From assembly GCA_017640445.1 (NCBI GenBank), contig JAEPQQ010000036.1:1-35999 (forward strand): a stretch of DNA of 35,999 nt, given 5' to 3'. How positions within the stretch are numbered: the first letter of the stretch is position 1; the number at the start of each line of letters is the position of its first letter. Shown here one piece after another: positions 25,769 through 33,833 of this stretch. The position numbers were made by a program, and so were the translations under genes. This stretch comes from Bacteroidia bacterium (GTDB taxonomy: Bacteria; Bacteroidota; Bacteroidia; NS11-12g; UBA9320). Under the pieces are notes generated by a model, which was given only the letters and a program-made list of their open reading frames with translations, made no database searches and was not told the DNA's origin.

Positions 25769-27100
25769 ATGTTCGATAATTTATCAAGCAAGTTAGAAAA
25801 GGCGTTCAAGACGCTTAAAGGGCAAGGGAAAATCTCGGAGATCAACGTTGCCGAAACGGTGAAAGAAATTCGTCGCGCATTGATTGATGCCGATGTTAAC
25901 TATAAGATTGCCAAAGATTTTACCACACGGGTTAAAGAAAAGGCCCTGGGTCAGAACGTGTTAACCAGCGTTTCTCCAGGTCAGTTGATGACCAAAATCG
26001 TTAGCGATGAGCTGGTGGACCTGTTGGGTGGACAAACGCAAGAAGTAAACATAACCGGCAGTCCTGCCATCATTCTTATTGCTGGTTTGCAAGGTTCGGG
26101 TAAAACAACATTTTCTGGAAAGTTTGCCAAATACATCAAAAGTAAGGGCCGAAACCCGTTACTGGTTGCAGGTGACGTATACCGGCCTGCGGCGATTGAT
26201 CAGCTAAAAGTTTTAGGTGAGCAGATTCAGGTTGATGTTTATACAGAAGAAGACAACAAAAACCCTGTAGACATTGCCAGGAATGCTATTAAGCACGCCA
26301 AGGTACATCAAAACAATGTTGTAATCATTGATACCGCCGGCCGACTAAGTGTTGATCAGGAAATGATGACCGAGATCGGCAATATCAAAAAGGCGGTCAA
26401 CCCTGGTGAAATTCTGTTCGTTGTTGATTCAATGACCGGGCAGGATGCTGTCAATACGGCCAAGGCGTTCAACGACGTACTTGACTTTAATGGTGTTGTT
26501 CTTACTAAGTTAGATGGTGACACTCGTGGTGGTGCCGCTTTGTCAATCAAGAGTGTTGTAAACAAGCCTATTAAGTTCGTTAGTAACGGGGAAAAAATGG
26601 ACGCTCTTTCGGTGTTCCACCCTGATCGGATGGCGAACCGAATACTGGGCATGGGTGACATTGTATCCCTTGTTGAACGAGCACAGGACACCTACGACAA
26701 AGAAGAGGCGGAACGTCTCCAACGCAAAATCCGTAAGAACCAGTTCAATTTTGATGACTTCCTGAAACAACTTGATCAAATCAAGAAAATGGGAAACATC
26801 AAAGACCTAATGGGTATGATTCCTGGTGTTGGTAAAGCCATCAAAGATGTAGACATCTCGGACGATGCGTTTAAAGGTGTGGAAGCGATCATCAAGTCAA
26901 TGACAGTAGAAGAACGTGAAAACCCATCCATTATAGACGGATCTCGTCGTAAACGAATTGCCAGAGGTAGTGGCAACAGCATTACCGAAGTCAATAAACT
27001 TATGAAGCAATTCGAAGAGATGCGAAAGATGATGAAGAGCTTTAACAAAATGAAACCTGGACGCCGAATGGGCAACATGCCGCGATTAGGCCGTCGTTAA
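25769..27100 (+). CDS. ffh: Signal recognition particle GTPase Ffh
   Basis: Ffh binds signal sequences of nascent membrane proteins and 4.5S RNA and targets ribosomes to FtsY and the translocon. The 443-residue protein has the N-domain four-helix bundle (1-95), the GTPase G domain with GLQGSGKT at 106-113, DVYRPAA near 136-142, DTAGR at 188-192 and TKLDGDTRGG at 246-255, and a Met-rich M domain after about 325 including GSGNSITEVN and a KMMKSFNKM stretch. All motifs are intact. It is the first gene of a probable three-gene unit with pdxH and a glycosyltransferase. Confidence 0.97.
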   Translation: MFDNLSSKLEKAFKTLKGQGKISEINVAETVKEIRRALIDADVNYKIAKDFTTRVKEKALGQNVLTSVSPGQLMTKIVSDELVDLLGGQTQEVNITGSPAIILIAGLQGSGKTTFSGKFAKYIKSKGRNPLLVAGDVYRPAAIDQLKVLGEQIQVDVYTEEDNKNPVDIARNAIKHAKVHQNNVVIIDTAGRLSVDQEMMTEIGNIKKAVNPGEILFVVDSMTGQDAVNTAKAFNDVLDFNGVVLTKLDGDTRGGAALSIKSVVNKPIKFVSNGEKMDALSVFHPDRMANRILGMGDIVSLVERAQDTYDKEEAERLQRKIRKNQFNFDDFLKQLDQIKKMGNIKDLMGMIPGVGKAIKDVDISDDAFKGVEAIIKSMTVEERENPSIIDGSRRKRIARGSGNSITEVNKLMKQFEEMRKMMKSFNKMKPGRRMGNMPRLGRR

Positions 27101-27110
27101 TACTTGCGCC

Positions 27111-27740
27111 ATGGATTTAAAAGACCAACGTGTAGACTATACCAAGTTTGAACTCGATGACGCTTCGGCAGGCAACGACCCTCTTGTTTTGTTTTCAAAA
27201 TGGTTTGAACTGGCAAACCAACAAGAAGAGGAAGCCAACATCATGATTTTAGGTACGGTATATGACAACAAACCTCAAAACCGTATTGTGCTTTTGAAGG
27301 AAGTGTTAGATGGTGAGTTTGTATTCTATACGAACTATGAAAGCAAGAAGGGTAAGTCTATTGATGAAAATCCAAACGTTTCCCTGCTTTTCTTTTGGCA
27401 GCAGAGCCAACGACAGGTGCGAATAGAAGGTGTTGCTCGTAAGGTAAGCGCTCAGCAATCAGACGACTATTTTTACAGCAGACCCATCGAAAGCCAGATT
27501 GGTGCAATAGCCTCCTCCCAAAGTGATGAGTTACACGATCGCCGTGATCTTGAGCAGAAGGTTGAAGAACTCCGAAGTTATTACTCGTCTAACCCTATAA
27601 AACGTCCTGAAGACTGGGGCGGATATACCGTCAACCCTTCCTCATTTGAGTTCTGGCAAGGACGAAGCAGTCGTTTACATGACCGCATCGTATTTGAAGC
27701 CTCTGAGAGTAATTGGAGACGCAAACGGCTTTACCCCTGA
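27111..27740 (+). CDS. pdxH: Pyridoxamine 5'-phosphate oxidase
   Basis: This FMN enzyme oxidises pyridoxine or pyridoxamine 5'-phosphate to pyridoxal phosphate in vitamin B6 synthesis and salvage. The 209-residue protein carries the family signatures: RIVLLK and FVFYTNYESKKGK for FMN and substrate binding, the FFWQQSQRQVRIEG block, YFYSRPIESQIGA followed by SSQS, and the C-terminal EFWQGRSSRLHDRI. Length is typical. It begins 10 bases after ffh, so co-transcription is likely. Confidence 0.95.
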   Translation: MDLKDQRVDYTKFELDDASAGNDPLVLFSKWFELANQQEEEANIMILGTVYDNKPQNRIVLLKEVLDGEFVFYTNYESKKGKSIDENPNVSLLFFWQQSQRQVRIEGVARKVSAQQSDDYFYSRPIESQIGAIASSQSDELHDRRDLEQKVEELRSYYSSNPIKRPEDWGGYTVNPSSFEFWQGRSSRLHDRIVFEASESNWRRKRLYP

Positions 27741-27762
27741 GATTTTGGTACCTTGCTGAACG

Positions 27763-28920
27763 ATGCAGGTTTCCATCGTTATACCATGTTACAACGAGTT
27801 GAATGTAGTTGACTCAGTCCAGAGCATTGCAAACTGCTCCGTACCAGAGTCAGAGATAAGCGTCGTGGTGGTTGTTAATAACGCTAAAGGTGCGCCCTCT
27901 TCTATTGAATCGCAGAATCGAAAATCCATTGCCCGGCTAAAGGATTGGTCGTCTTCTTTCCGACCTGAATGGCTGACACTCCACGTCTTAGAACAAATGG
28001 ACCTTCCTCCCAAAACGGCCGGTGTTGGAACAGCGCGAAAGATTGGGATGGATTACGCAACACAACTGGCCACAGCACCAGAAAATCTGATACTGGTATG
28101 TTACGACGCTGACTGTACGTGCAGCCCGAACTATCTTAGAGCGATTGAGGCGGCCTTTTTGTCTTCTGATCACGAGGTAGGAATACTGCACTTTGAACAC
28201 AACATCAGCTATGAAGACTCAGCCATCGCTGACTATGAGCTTTTTCTGCGGTATCACGTTGCCGGGCTTCGATTTGCCGGATATCCGTACGCATTTCACA
28301 CCGTAGGTTCGAGCATGGCTGTACGCGCAAGCACCTACCTTCGTTTTGGTGGTATGAACCGACGCAAAGCAGGGGAAGATTTTTACTTCTTACACAAGTT
28401 GATTCCGTATACTCAGGTAACCCACATAACCTCGTGTAAGGTTATACCATCTTCCAGAGATTCCGACCGGGTTCCGTTTGGCACAGGGCATGCAGTGGCA
28501 AAGTACAGGCAATCCATTTGCTCTACCTATTACACCTATGACCCTGCCATTTATGAAGAACTGAGCAAGCTTCTGAATTCGTTCAAAACTTCAACTCTGG
28601 ATGAGGAACCATATCTTGATAGCTGTCTGAGCGCAACGAATCAATTTCTGAGGAAAGAAGGCTTCGAAACGGCCATTGCCCACTTCCGAAAACAGTGTAA
28701 AACGGATTATCAGCTGCAAACCTCTTTGTACCGTTGGTTGAACGGTCCTCGCATGCTAAAGCTGGTACATTTTCTGCGTGACACCTACTTCATCAATATT
28801 CCACTAAACGAAGCGGTTACCTGTTTGTGGAAGCTTCAGTATGGTGTAGAGTTACACCTAACCAATTATCAGTGGTTGGGTGAGTTTAGAGAAATTGACA
28901 AGAACGTACTAGCGTCGTAG
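27763..28920 (+). CDS. Family 2 glycosyltransferase, soluble, with extended C-terminal region
   Basis: The N-terminal half has the GT-A fold of family 2: VSIVIPCYNE at 3-12, a VGTARKIGMD segment at 88-97, the metal-binding DAD at 115-117 within CYDADCTCSPNYL, and a GGMNRRKAGEDFYFLHKL acceptor-loop block near 196-213. The C-terminal 155 residues (from about 230) have no domain I recognise and no membrane segment, unlike most polymerising GT2 enzymes. It therefore looks like a cytoplasmic transferase acting on a nucleotide sugar and an unknown acceptor. It follows pdxH by 22 bases; its last 12 bases overlap the convergent yidC end. Confidence 0.78.
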   Translation: MQVSIVIPCYNELNVVDSVQSIANCSVPESEISVVVVVNNAKGAPSSIESQNRKSIARLKDWSSSFRPEWLTLHVLEQMDLPPKTAGVGTARKIGMDYATQLATAPENLILVCYDADCTCSPNYLRAIEAAFLSSDHEVGILHFEHNISYEDSAIADYELFLRYHVAGLRFAGYPYAFHTVGSSMAVRASTYLRFGGMNRRKAGEDFYFLHKLIPYTQVTHITSCKVIPSSRDSDRVPFGTGHAVAKYRQSICSTYYTYDPAIYEELSKLLNSFKTSTLDEEPYLDSCLSATNQFLRKEGFETAIAHFRKQCKTDYQLQTSLYRWLNGPRMLKLVHFLRDTYFINIPLNEAVTCLWKLQYGVELHLTNYQWLGEFREIDKNVLAS

Positions 28921-30747
28921 TTGCTTCGGGTCTACGCCACGCTTCTTAGCCATTTCTTCCAATCTCTTTTGGAATCTTGACTTCTTAACGGATACCTTCT
29001 TTTTCTTATTAGCTTCCATTTCCTTTCGAATCTTGTCTTCGTCAACAATCCACTTGCTGAAAACAAAGTTCTGTCCAAATGTGATCATGTTCGCAAGGAA
29101 ATAGTAATAGCTCAATCCGGCTGCATAGCTATTGAACCAGAAGAAAAGCATTACAGGCATCAGGTACATGATGTACTTCATCTGATTACTTACACCAGCT
29201 GTACTCTGTTGATTGTAGATGGTATATAGAAGCGACGAAGCTGCCATCAAAAGTGTGAACAAGCTGATGTGGTCGCCAAATGGCCAGATACTCGTTCCAA
29301 AGTTGATAAACGCATCGTAGGTACTCAAGTCATCGGCCCACAAGAAGCTCTTTTGCCGCAGCTCAATACTACTTGGGAAGAACCGGAACAAGGCAATAAG
29401 AATTGGTAACTGAACCAGTTGAGGCAAACACCCGCCAAACGGGCTCACTCCTACCCTCTTGTATAGCTTCATTTGCTCCTGTTGCATCTTAGCCATATCA
29501 CCATCCGCTTTTTCCTTAATTGCTTCCAGTTCAGGCTTAAGTATTCGCATCTTGGCCGAAGACAGATAACTCTTGTACATCGGTAAGATCAGGATCAGCT
29601 TGATCATTAGTGTTAGCAACAGAATGATTACACCGTAGCTCGAAATAAACTTACTCAACCAGTTAAAAATTGGAATCACAAAAAGCTTATTCACCCAGCT
29701 GAACACCTTAGGTCCCAATTCAATGGTTCGTTCCAACCCAACATCCATCTTTTTCAATGTTTGATAGTGGTTTGGACCAAAGTAGAACTGCATCGCATTC
29801 TCGTCGTAGTTATCACCAGAGAATGGCAAGTCAAATTCGGCAGCCATTTCGGCTACGTAATCTGCGTTTTCAGGCTTTTCCACTTCAATAGCAGTCCCTG
29901 ATTCTTCCAAGCCTTGAGGAAAAATTAAGGTTGACATGAAGAACTGTTGCTTAAAGCTTAACCAATGCACTCCACCCTGAAGCTCATCATCGTCTTCATC
30001 ACTTCTCTCGGAAAGGTTGTCAACTCCTTTGTCACTCTTGTATTTGTAATAAACTGTAGAGACATTACGTTCGTTCTCGAGCGCTTTTTCCTGCAACGGC
30101 AGTTCCATGTCCCATTTCGTTTCAATCGAAGAATGACGTCTTGAAATTCGACTCTGTAGATCCATCAAACGGACCCGGTAGTCAACTAAAAAGCCATTGC
30201 TTAAACTGTATTCCTGTTCAATCGATCCACCTTGAGGGAACTTGTGTTCCAGAACAATACCACTGTCAGATTGAGACTTAACGGTAAAATCCAGGTCGAT
30301 CGTTTCAACAAAGCCACTGTTCAATGGAATCGTGTAAGAAAAATCGCATTTACCTGGTTCAATCAACACCAGGTCAGACGAATCGGACCGCCGGTAGTTT
30401 TTAAGCGTTGCCTTATTTACAAAACCACCTTTCGATGTAAGTTGGAGGTTGAGTTCTTCGTTTTCGAGGGTAAACAATTCCTCTGGCGCTTCAACCACCT
30501 GCACAGGTTGGTCGGTAGAGTCGTTGTTTGCTATTGTTGTTGTTGAGTCGGAAACAACAGGCTCAGTTGCCTGTATTTTGGTTTCCCGGGCAAAAGAGAT
30601 AGAATCCCTAACACGCTGTGCATTTGCGATGGAATCCTGCTGCTCTTGCTCAATCCGTTGCAATTCCTGTTGGTTCGAACTATACATGAACCAAGCGGCA
30701 AAAATTACAAAGATGAGTACATACCCAATTGTTGAATTCTTATCCAT
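28909..30747 (-). CDS. yidC: Membrane protein insertase YidC
   Basis: YidC inserts and folds inner-membrane proteins alone or with SecYEG. The 612-residue protein has the N-terminal membrane anchor (about 5-22), a long charged linker, the periplasmic beta-sandwich domain (about 90-340) and the conserved insertase core with further membrane helices from about 350 to 565, including YKRVGVSPFGGCLPQLVQLPILIALF split across the conserved cytoplasmic loop and third core helix. The tail is strongly basic (KKKKVSVKKSRFQKR), as in ribosome-binding YidC proteins. The gene is transcribed leftward from a candidate promoter at 30767-30774. Confidence 0.96.
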   Translation of the reverse strand: MDKNSTIGYVLIFVIFAAWFMYSSNQQELQRIEQEQQDSIANAQRVRDSISFARETKIQATEPVVSDSTTTIANNDSTDQPVQVVEAPEELFTLENEELNLQLTSKGGFVNKATLKNYRRSDSSDLVLIEPGKCDFSYTIPLNSGFVETIDLDFTVKSQSDSGIVLEHKFPQGGSIEQEYSLSNGFLVDYRVRLMDLQSRISRRHSSIETKWDMELPLQEKALENERNVSTVYYKYKSDKGVDNLSERSDEDDDELQGGVHWLSFKQQFFMSTLIFPQGLEESGTAIEVEKPENADYVAEMAAEFDLPFSGDNYDENAMQFYFGPNHYQTLKKMDVGLERTIELGPKVFSWVNKLFVIPIFNWLSKFISSYGVIILLLTLMIKLILILPMYKSYLSSAKMRILKPELEAIKEKADGDMAKMQQEQMKLYKRVGVSPFGGCLPQLVQLPILIALFRFFPSSIELRQKSFLWADDLSTYDAFINFGTSIWPFGDHISLFTLLMAASSLLYTIYNQQSTAGVSNQMKYIMYLMPVMLFFWFNSYAAGLSYYYFLANMITFGQNFVFSKWIVDEDKIRKEMEANKKKKVSVKKSRFQKRLEEMAKKRGVDPKQLRR

Positions 30748-30766
30748 TCACCTATTTTTTGGCGTG

Positions 30767-30774
30767 CAAATTTA
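30767..30774 (-). promoter_or_regulatory. Candidate -7 box for yidC (TAAATTTG)
   Basis: An exact TAnnTTTG match on the minus strand, 20 bases upstream of the yidC ATG, so the leader would be only about 13 bases. The normal -33 position falls inside the inverted repeat at 30786-30804. Confidence 0.45.
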
Positions 30775-30785
30775 AGTTTTATATG

Positions 30786-30804
30786 CCTTAGTTGAAGACT
30801 AAGG
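30786..30804. promoter_or_regulatory. Inverted repeat over the -33 region of yidC
   Basis: Seven-base perfect arms CCTTAGT and ACTAAGG (an eighth G-T pair is possible) flank a short loop. No T-tract follows on either strand, so it is not an intrinsic terminator. Its position just upstream of the yidC -7 box makes an operator possible, but this is inference. Confidence 0.3.
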
Positions 30805-30836
30805 GGTTGAATATTCCAATATTCCCGTTGAAGGAC

Positions 30837-30868
30837 AAAAAAGCCCATCCAACTTGCGTTGGACGGGC
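30837..30868 (-). terminator. Intrinsic terminator of pckA
   Basis: An 11-base stem (GCCCATCCAAC with GTTGGACGGGC, one mismatch) and a TTGC loop is followed, on the minus strand, by six T. It lies 25 bases beyond the pckA stop. Confidence 0.88.
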
Positions 30869-30892
30869 CCGTGATTCGTCAGTTATAATCTC

Positions 30893-32455
30893 TTAGGAAG
30901 CCGACAGTGCTTTAGGCGCTGCAGACTTTATTTCTTCGTTAGCTCCAGCTTCGAAGTTTTTAAAGTTCTCGTTGAACAATGCTGCTAGATGATTCGCTTT
31001 CTCATCGTACTCCGATGTATTGGCCCAGGTATTACGTGGGTTCAACACTTCACTTGGTACGTTCGGACATGTTGTAGGCATATCCAGGCCAAAAACCGGG
31101 TGCTTGATGTACTCTACGTTATCCAATTCTCCATTTAAGGCTGCAGTAATCATTGCTCTTGTGTTCTTAAGGCTCATTCGGCTACCAACACCAAATGGGC
31201 CACCGCTCCAACCTGTGTTTACCAACCAAACATTTACGTCAGATGCACGCATCTTATCCCCTAACATCTCAGCGTATTTAGCTGGGTGCAGAGGTAGAAA
31301 AGCAGCTCCAAAACATGCACTAAACGTTGCTACTGGGTCTGTAATACCAGCTTCTGTACCCGCCACTTTTGCTGTATAACCGCTTATAAAGTGATAGCCC
31401 GCCTGACCTGGAGTCAGCTTTGAAATTGGAGGTAATACACCAAATGCATCAGCAGTTAAGAAGAATATGTTCTTAGGTTCTTTACCCACGGAAGGAACAG
31501 CCACGTTATCGATGTGGTTGATTGGGTACGCCACACGAGTGTTTTCTGTTACCGTAGTGTTTTCGTAGTCCACTTTGTCGGTTCCTTCGAAGAATCGTAC
31601 GTTCTCAACCAAGGCACCTCTTTTGATCGCGTTCCAGATTTGAGGTTCTTTTTCTTCGGTAAGGTCGATACATTTCGCATAGCATCCACCTTCAAAGTTA
31701 AATACCGAGTTATCTGCCCATCCGTGCTCATCATCGCCAATTAGCTGGCGTTCCGGATCAGCAGAAAGCGTTGTTTTTCCAGTACCTGATAGTCCGAAGA
31801 AAATTGCTGTATCCCCACCTTTTCCAATATTGGCAGAACAGTGCATTGAAAGTACACCTTCGTTTTGAGGAAGTGTGTAGTTCAACACTGAGAAAATTCC
31901 TTTTTTCAACTCACCGGTGTATCCACTACCTCCGATCAGGATGATCTTCTTAGTGAAGTTTACGATGGTGAAGTTGTGCTGTCGGGTTCCATCTACCGCA
32001 GCATCGGCCATAAAGCTTGGAGCGGCAATTACTAGCCACTCTGGAGTTTGATTTGCTGCCTCTTCTGCAGTTGGTCGAAGGAACAGGTTATTAGCAAACA
32101 GGTTTTGGTATGCCGATTCCGTTACCACACCAATGTTCATTCTGTAAGCGGGGTCAGCACATGCGTATGCATCCCGAACGTAAATACGTTTACCGTTGTA
32201 ATGATTGATTACTTTTTCAAGTAACGAGTCAAATTTCTCAGGTGCTATAGGTTGGTTGATATCTCCCCACCAAACTGTATCTCTTGTAATGTCGTCTTGC
32301 ACTACGAACTTGTCTTTAGGAGACCGTCCGGTAAATTCGCCAGTATCGGCGGCTAGTGCTCCTGTATCGGCGAGCTTTCCTTCATTGTTATTTAAAGCAT
32401 GCTCGATCAATTCGTCTGGTGTTAGATTGACAAACGCCTCAGACGAGTTGCCCAT
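30893..32455 (-). CDS. pckA: Phosphoenolpyruvate carboxykinase (ATP)
   Basis: PckA converts oxaloacetate and ATP to phosphoenolpyruvate and CO2, the first committed step of gluconeogenesis. The 520-residue protein has the substrate motif GEFTGRSPKDKF near 39-50, the kinase-1a P-loop GLSGTGKT at 221-228, the metal-binding region IGDDEHGW at 239-246 and FEGGCYAK near 254. The family's N-terminus is usually somewhat longer; the visible start at ATG 32455 gives a short one. The upstream frame is open for about 15 codons but has no standard start. It is monocistronic, with a promoter box at 32526-32533 and a terminator at its end. Confidence 0.95.
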   Translation of the reverse strand: MGNSSEAFVNLTPDELIEHALNNNEGKLADTGALAADTGEFTGRSPKDKFVVQDDITRDTVWWGDINQPIAPEKFDSLLEKVINHYNGKRIYVRDAYACADPAYRMNIGVVTESAYQNLFANNLFLRPTAEEAANQTPEWLVIAAPSFMADAAVDGTRQHNFTIVNFTKKIILIGGSGYTGELKKGIFSVLNYTLPQNEGVLSMHCSANIGKGGDTAIFFGLSGTGKTTLSADPERQLIGDDEHGWADNSVFNFEGGCYAKCIDLTEEKEPQIWNAIKRGALVENVRFFEGTDKVDYENTTVTENTRVAYPINHIDNVAVPSVGKEPKNIFFLTADAFGVLPPISKLTPGQAGYHFISGYTAKVAGTEAGITDPVATFSACFGAAFLPLHPAKYAEMLGDKMRASDVNVWLVNTGWSGGPFGVGSRMSLKNTRAMITAALNGELDNVEYIKHPVFGLDMPTTCPNVPSEVLNPRNTWANTSEYDEKANHLAALFNENFKNFEAGANEEIKSAAPKALSAS

Positions 32456-32525
32456 TATCCGATCAATAATAGGATGATTTTTAATTAAATCTCTTTTTTG
32501 TTATTAGACTTAAAATTTTCGGCGG

Positions 32526-32533
32526 CAAAGGTA
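32526..32533 (-). promoter_or_regulatory. Candidate -7 box for pckA (TACCTTTG)
   Basis: An exact TAnnTTTG match on the minus strand, predicting a leader of about 64 bases before the pckA ATG. A TTTG lies upstream but only 12 bases away, too close for a normal -33 element. Confidence 0.4.
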
Positions 32534-32557
32534 AACTTCTAATGTCAAAAGAAAATT

Positions 32558-32914
32558 TTAACCGCCTTTTTTCTTCACATTAAAGCCTTGTTTAGCCAAT
32601 ATTTCCATGATTTTGGTCACGAAGTTACCCTGTACCAATATCTCTCCATCCTTGGCTGTTCCGCCAGCTCCACACTTGTTTTTCAACAACTTACCCAACT
32701 CCACAAGTTCAGACTCCGGCCCCTCAAACCCTTGCACAAGCGTAACTACTTTGCCCTTTCGTTGTTTTTTATCATACGAAACGTAAAGCGTCTGCTCATT
32801 AAACGGTACAGAATCTTCTTCCAGCTCTTCACCAACAGGTTCAAAGTCAGGGTCGGTACTAAACACCATACCGCCCAAATCTCCAAAACTGCTTAATTTC
32901 TTCTTCTTAGCCAT
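32558..32914 (-). CDS. SUI1/YciH-type translation initiation factor
   Basis: This 118-residue protein belongs to the bacterial eIF1/SUI1-like (YciH) family, thought to influence start-site selection or initiation fidelity on the 30S subunit; its bacterial role is not well defined. The SUI1 domain occupies the C-terminal 80 residues, with the typical VVTLVQGFEG, LKNKCGAGGT and ILVQGNFVTKIMEIL blocks. The N-terminal third is a basic tail (MAKKKK) followed by an acidic linker. It lies 21 bases after folP, with its own candidate promoter box in the gap. Confidence 0.92.
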   Translation of the reverse strand: MAKKKKLSSFGDLGGMVFSTDPDFEPVGEELEEDSVPFNEQTLYVSYDKKQRKGKVVTLVQGFEGPESELVELGKLLKNKCGAGGTAKDGEILVQGNFVTKIMEILAKQGFNVKKKGG

Positions 32915-32918
32915 TGAA

Positions 32919-32926
32919 CAAAGGTA
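32919..32926 (-). promoter_or_regulatory. Candidate -7 box just before the SUI1-type gene (TACCTTTG)
   Basis: An exact TAnnTTTG match ends only four bases before the ATG on the minus strand. If used, transcription would begin at or within the start codon, giving a leaderless mRNA; the gene could instead be read only from the folP transcript. Confidence 0.3.
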
Positions 32927-32935
32927 GGTGTACTG

Positions 32936-33790
32936 CTACGAATCTCCATTGCCGGAGTAGGCATTCATTAATTGAACGATTTGTTTGGCTTCTTTCACGT
33001 CATGTACCCGTAAAATGTGTGCTCCATTTTGAACAGCCAATGTATTAAGCACGGTGGTACCATTCAATGCCTCGTCTGGCGAAACCCCTAACACCTTATT
33101 TATCATAGACTTACGCGACACTCCAACCAATATAGGCCGTTTCAACAAGGTATCGAAAACATTCAGGTTGCGAAGAAGGCTGTAGTTGTGGTTGACGGTT
33201 TTACCAAATCCAAAACCGGGATCGAATATTACGTCGGTAATTCCTGCACATTTGTACCGGTCCAGCTTGTCAATAAAATAGGTGGCTACATCTTCCACTA
33301 CATCGGTATAGGTTGGGTTCACCTGCATGGTTTTGGGTGTTCCTTTCTTGTGCATAGCGATATAAGGCACCTTTAAGCTGGCAACCGTATCCACCATATA
33401 CATATCATCATCTCCAGCACTAATGTCGTTTACAATGGCCGCGCCCGCCTGAACAGCTTGTTTGGCCACTTCCGCTTTATTGGTGTCGATCGAAACCGGC
33501 ACGTCTGGAACATTCTGCCCCAACCATTCGATAATGGGTAAAACGCGGTCAAGCTCTTGTTGTAGGCTCACCTCATCGGCTCCGGGACGAGAACTCGCGC
33601 CTCCCACATCAATAATATCTACACCATCCCTCACCATAGAGGCAACGTGCCTGGACGCCGTGTTTATATCAACGTAGTTCCCACCATCGAAAAATGAATC
33701 GCTTGTTACATTAAGGATGCCCATGATCTTTGGTGTTGACAGATCGAGCAATGTGCCCTTAATGTTTATAGTATAATGCCCTGTATTCAT
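32936..33790 (-). CDS. folP: Dihydropteroate synthase
   Basis: FolP condenses p-aminobenzoate with dihydropterin pyrophosphate in folate synthesis and is the sulfonamide target. The frame is open back to 33889, but ATG 33790 gives 284 residues, the normal family length, and avoids running across the divergent gene and its promoter. Motifs present: IMGILNVTSDSFFDGG near 22-37, DVGGASSRPGADEV near 65-78, the VSIDTNK segment, DPGFGFGKT and the C-terminal GVSRKS and RVHDV blocks. All substrate-binding motifs appear intact. It begins a short leftward unit with the SUI1-type gene. Confidence 0.93.
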   Translation of the reverse strand: MNTGHYTINIKGTLLDLSTPKIMGILNVTSDSFFDGGNYVDINTASRHVASMVRDGVDIIDVGGASSRPGADEVSLQQELDRVLPIIEWLGQNVPDVPVSIDTNKAEVAKQAVQAGAAIVNDISAGDDDMYMVDTVASLKVPYIAMHKKGTPKTMQVNPTYTDVVEDVATYFIDKLDRYKCAGITDVIFDPGFGFGKTVNHNYSLLRNLNVFDTLLKRPILVGVSRKSMINKVLGVSPDEALNGTTVLNTLAVQNGAHILRVHDVKEAKQIVQLMNAYSGNGDS

Positions 33791-33810
33791 TCGTAAACCA
33801 AATCCACGTA

Positions 33811-33818
33811 TATTTTTG
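33811..33818 (+). promoter_or_regulatory. Candidate -7 box for the DUF1599 operon (TATTTTTG)
   Basis: An exact TAnnTTTG match. The TTG at 33816 that begins the longest frame is inside this box, so the TTG at 33834 is the better start. The predicted leader is about 9 bases. Confidence 0.45.
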
Positions 33819-33833
33819 CAAAAAAAGAAAACC

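Noticed and set aside
28909..28920. A 12-base convergent overlap of the glycosyltransferase and yidC ends, considered as a regulatory antisense arrangement.
   Set aside because: Short convergent overlaps are common in compact genomes (a four-base one is at 19840-19843), and neither shows a hairpin or other signal.
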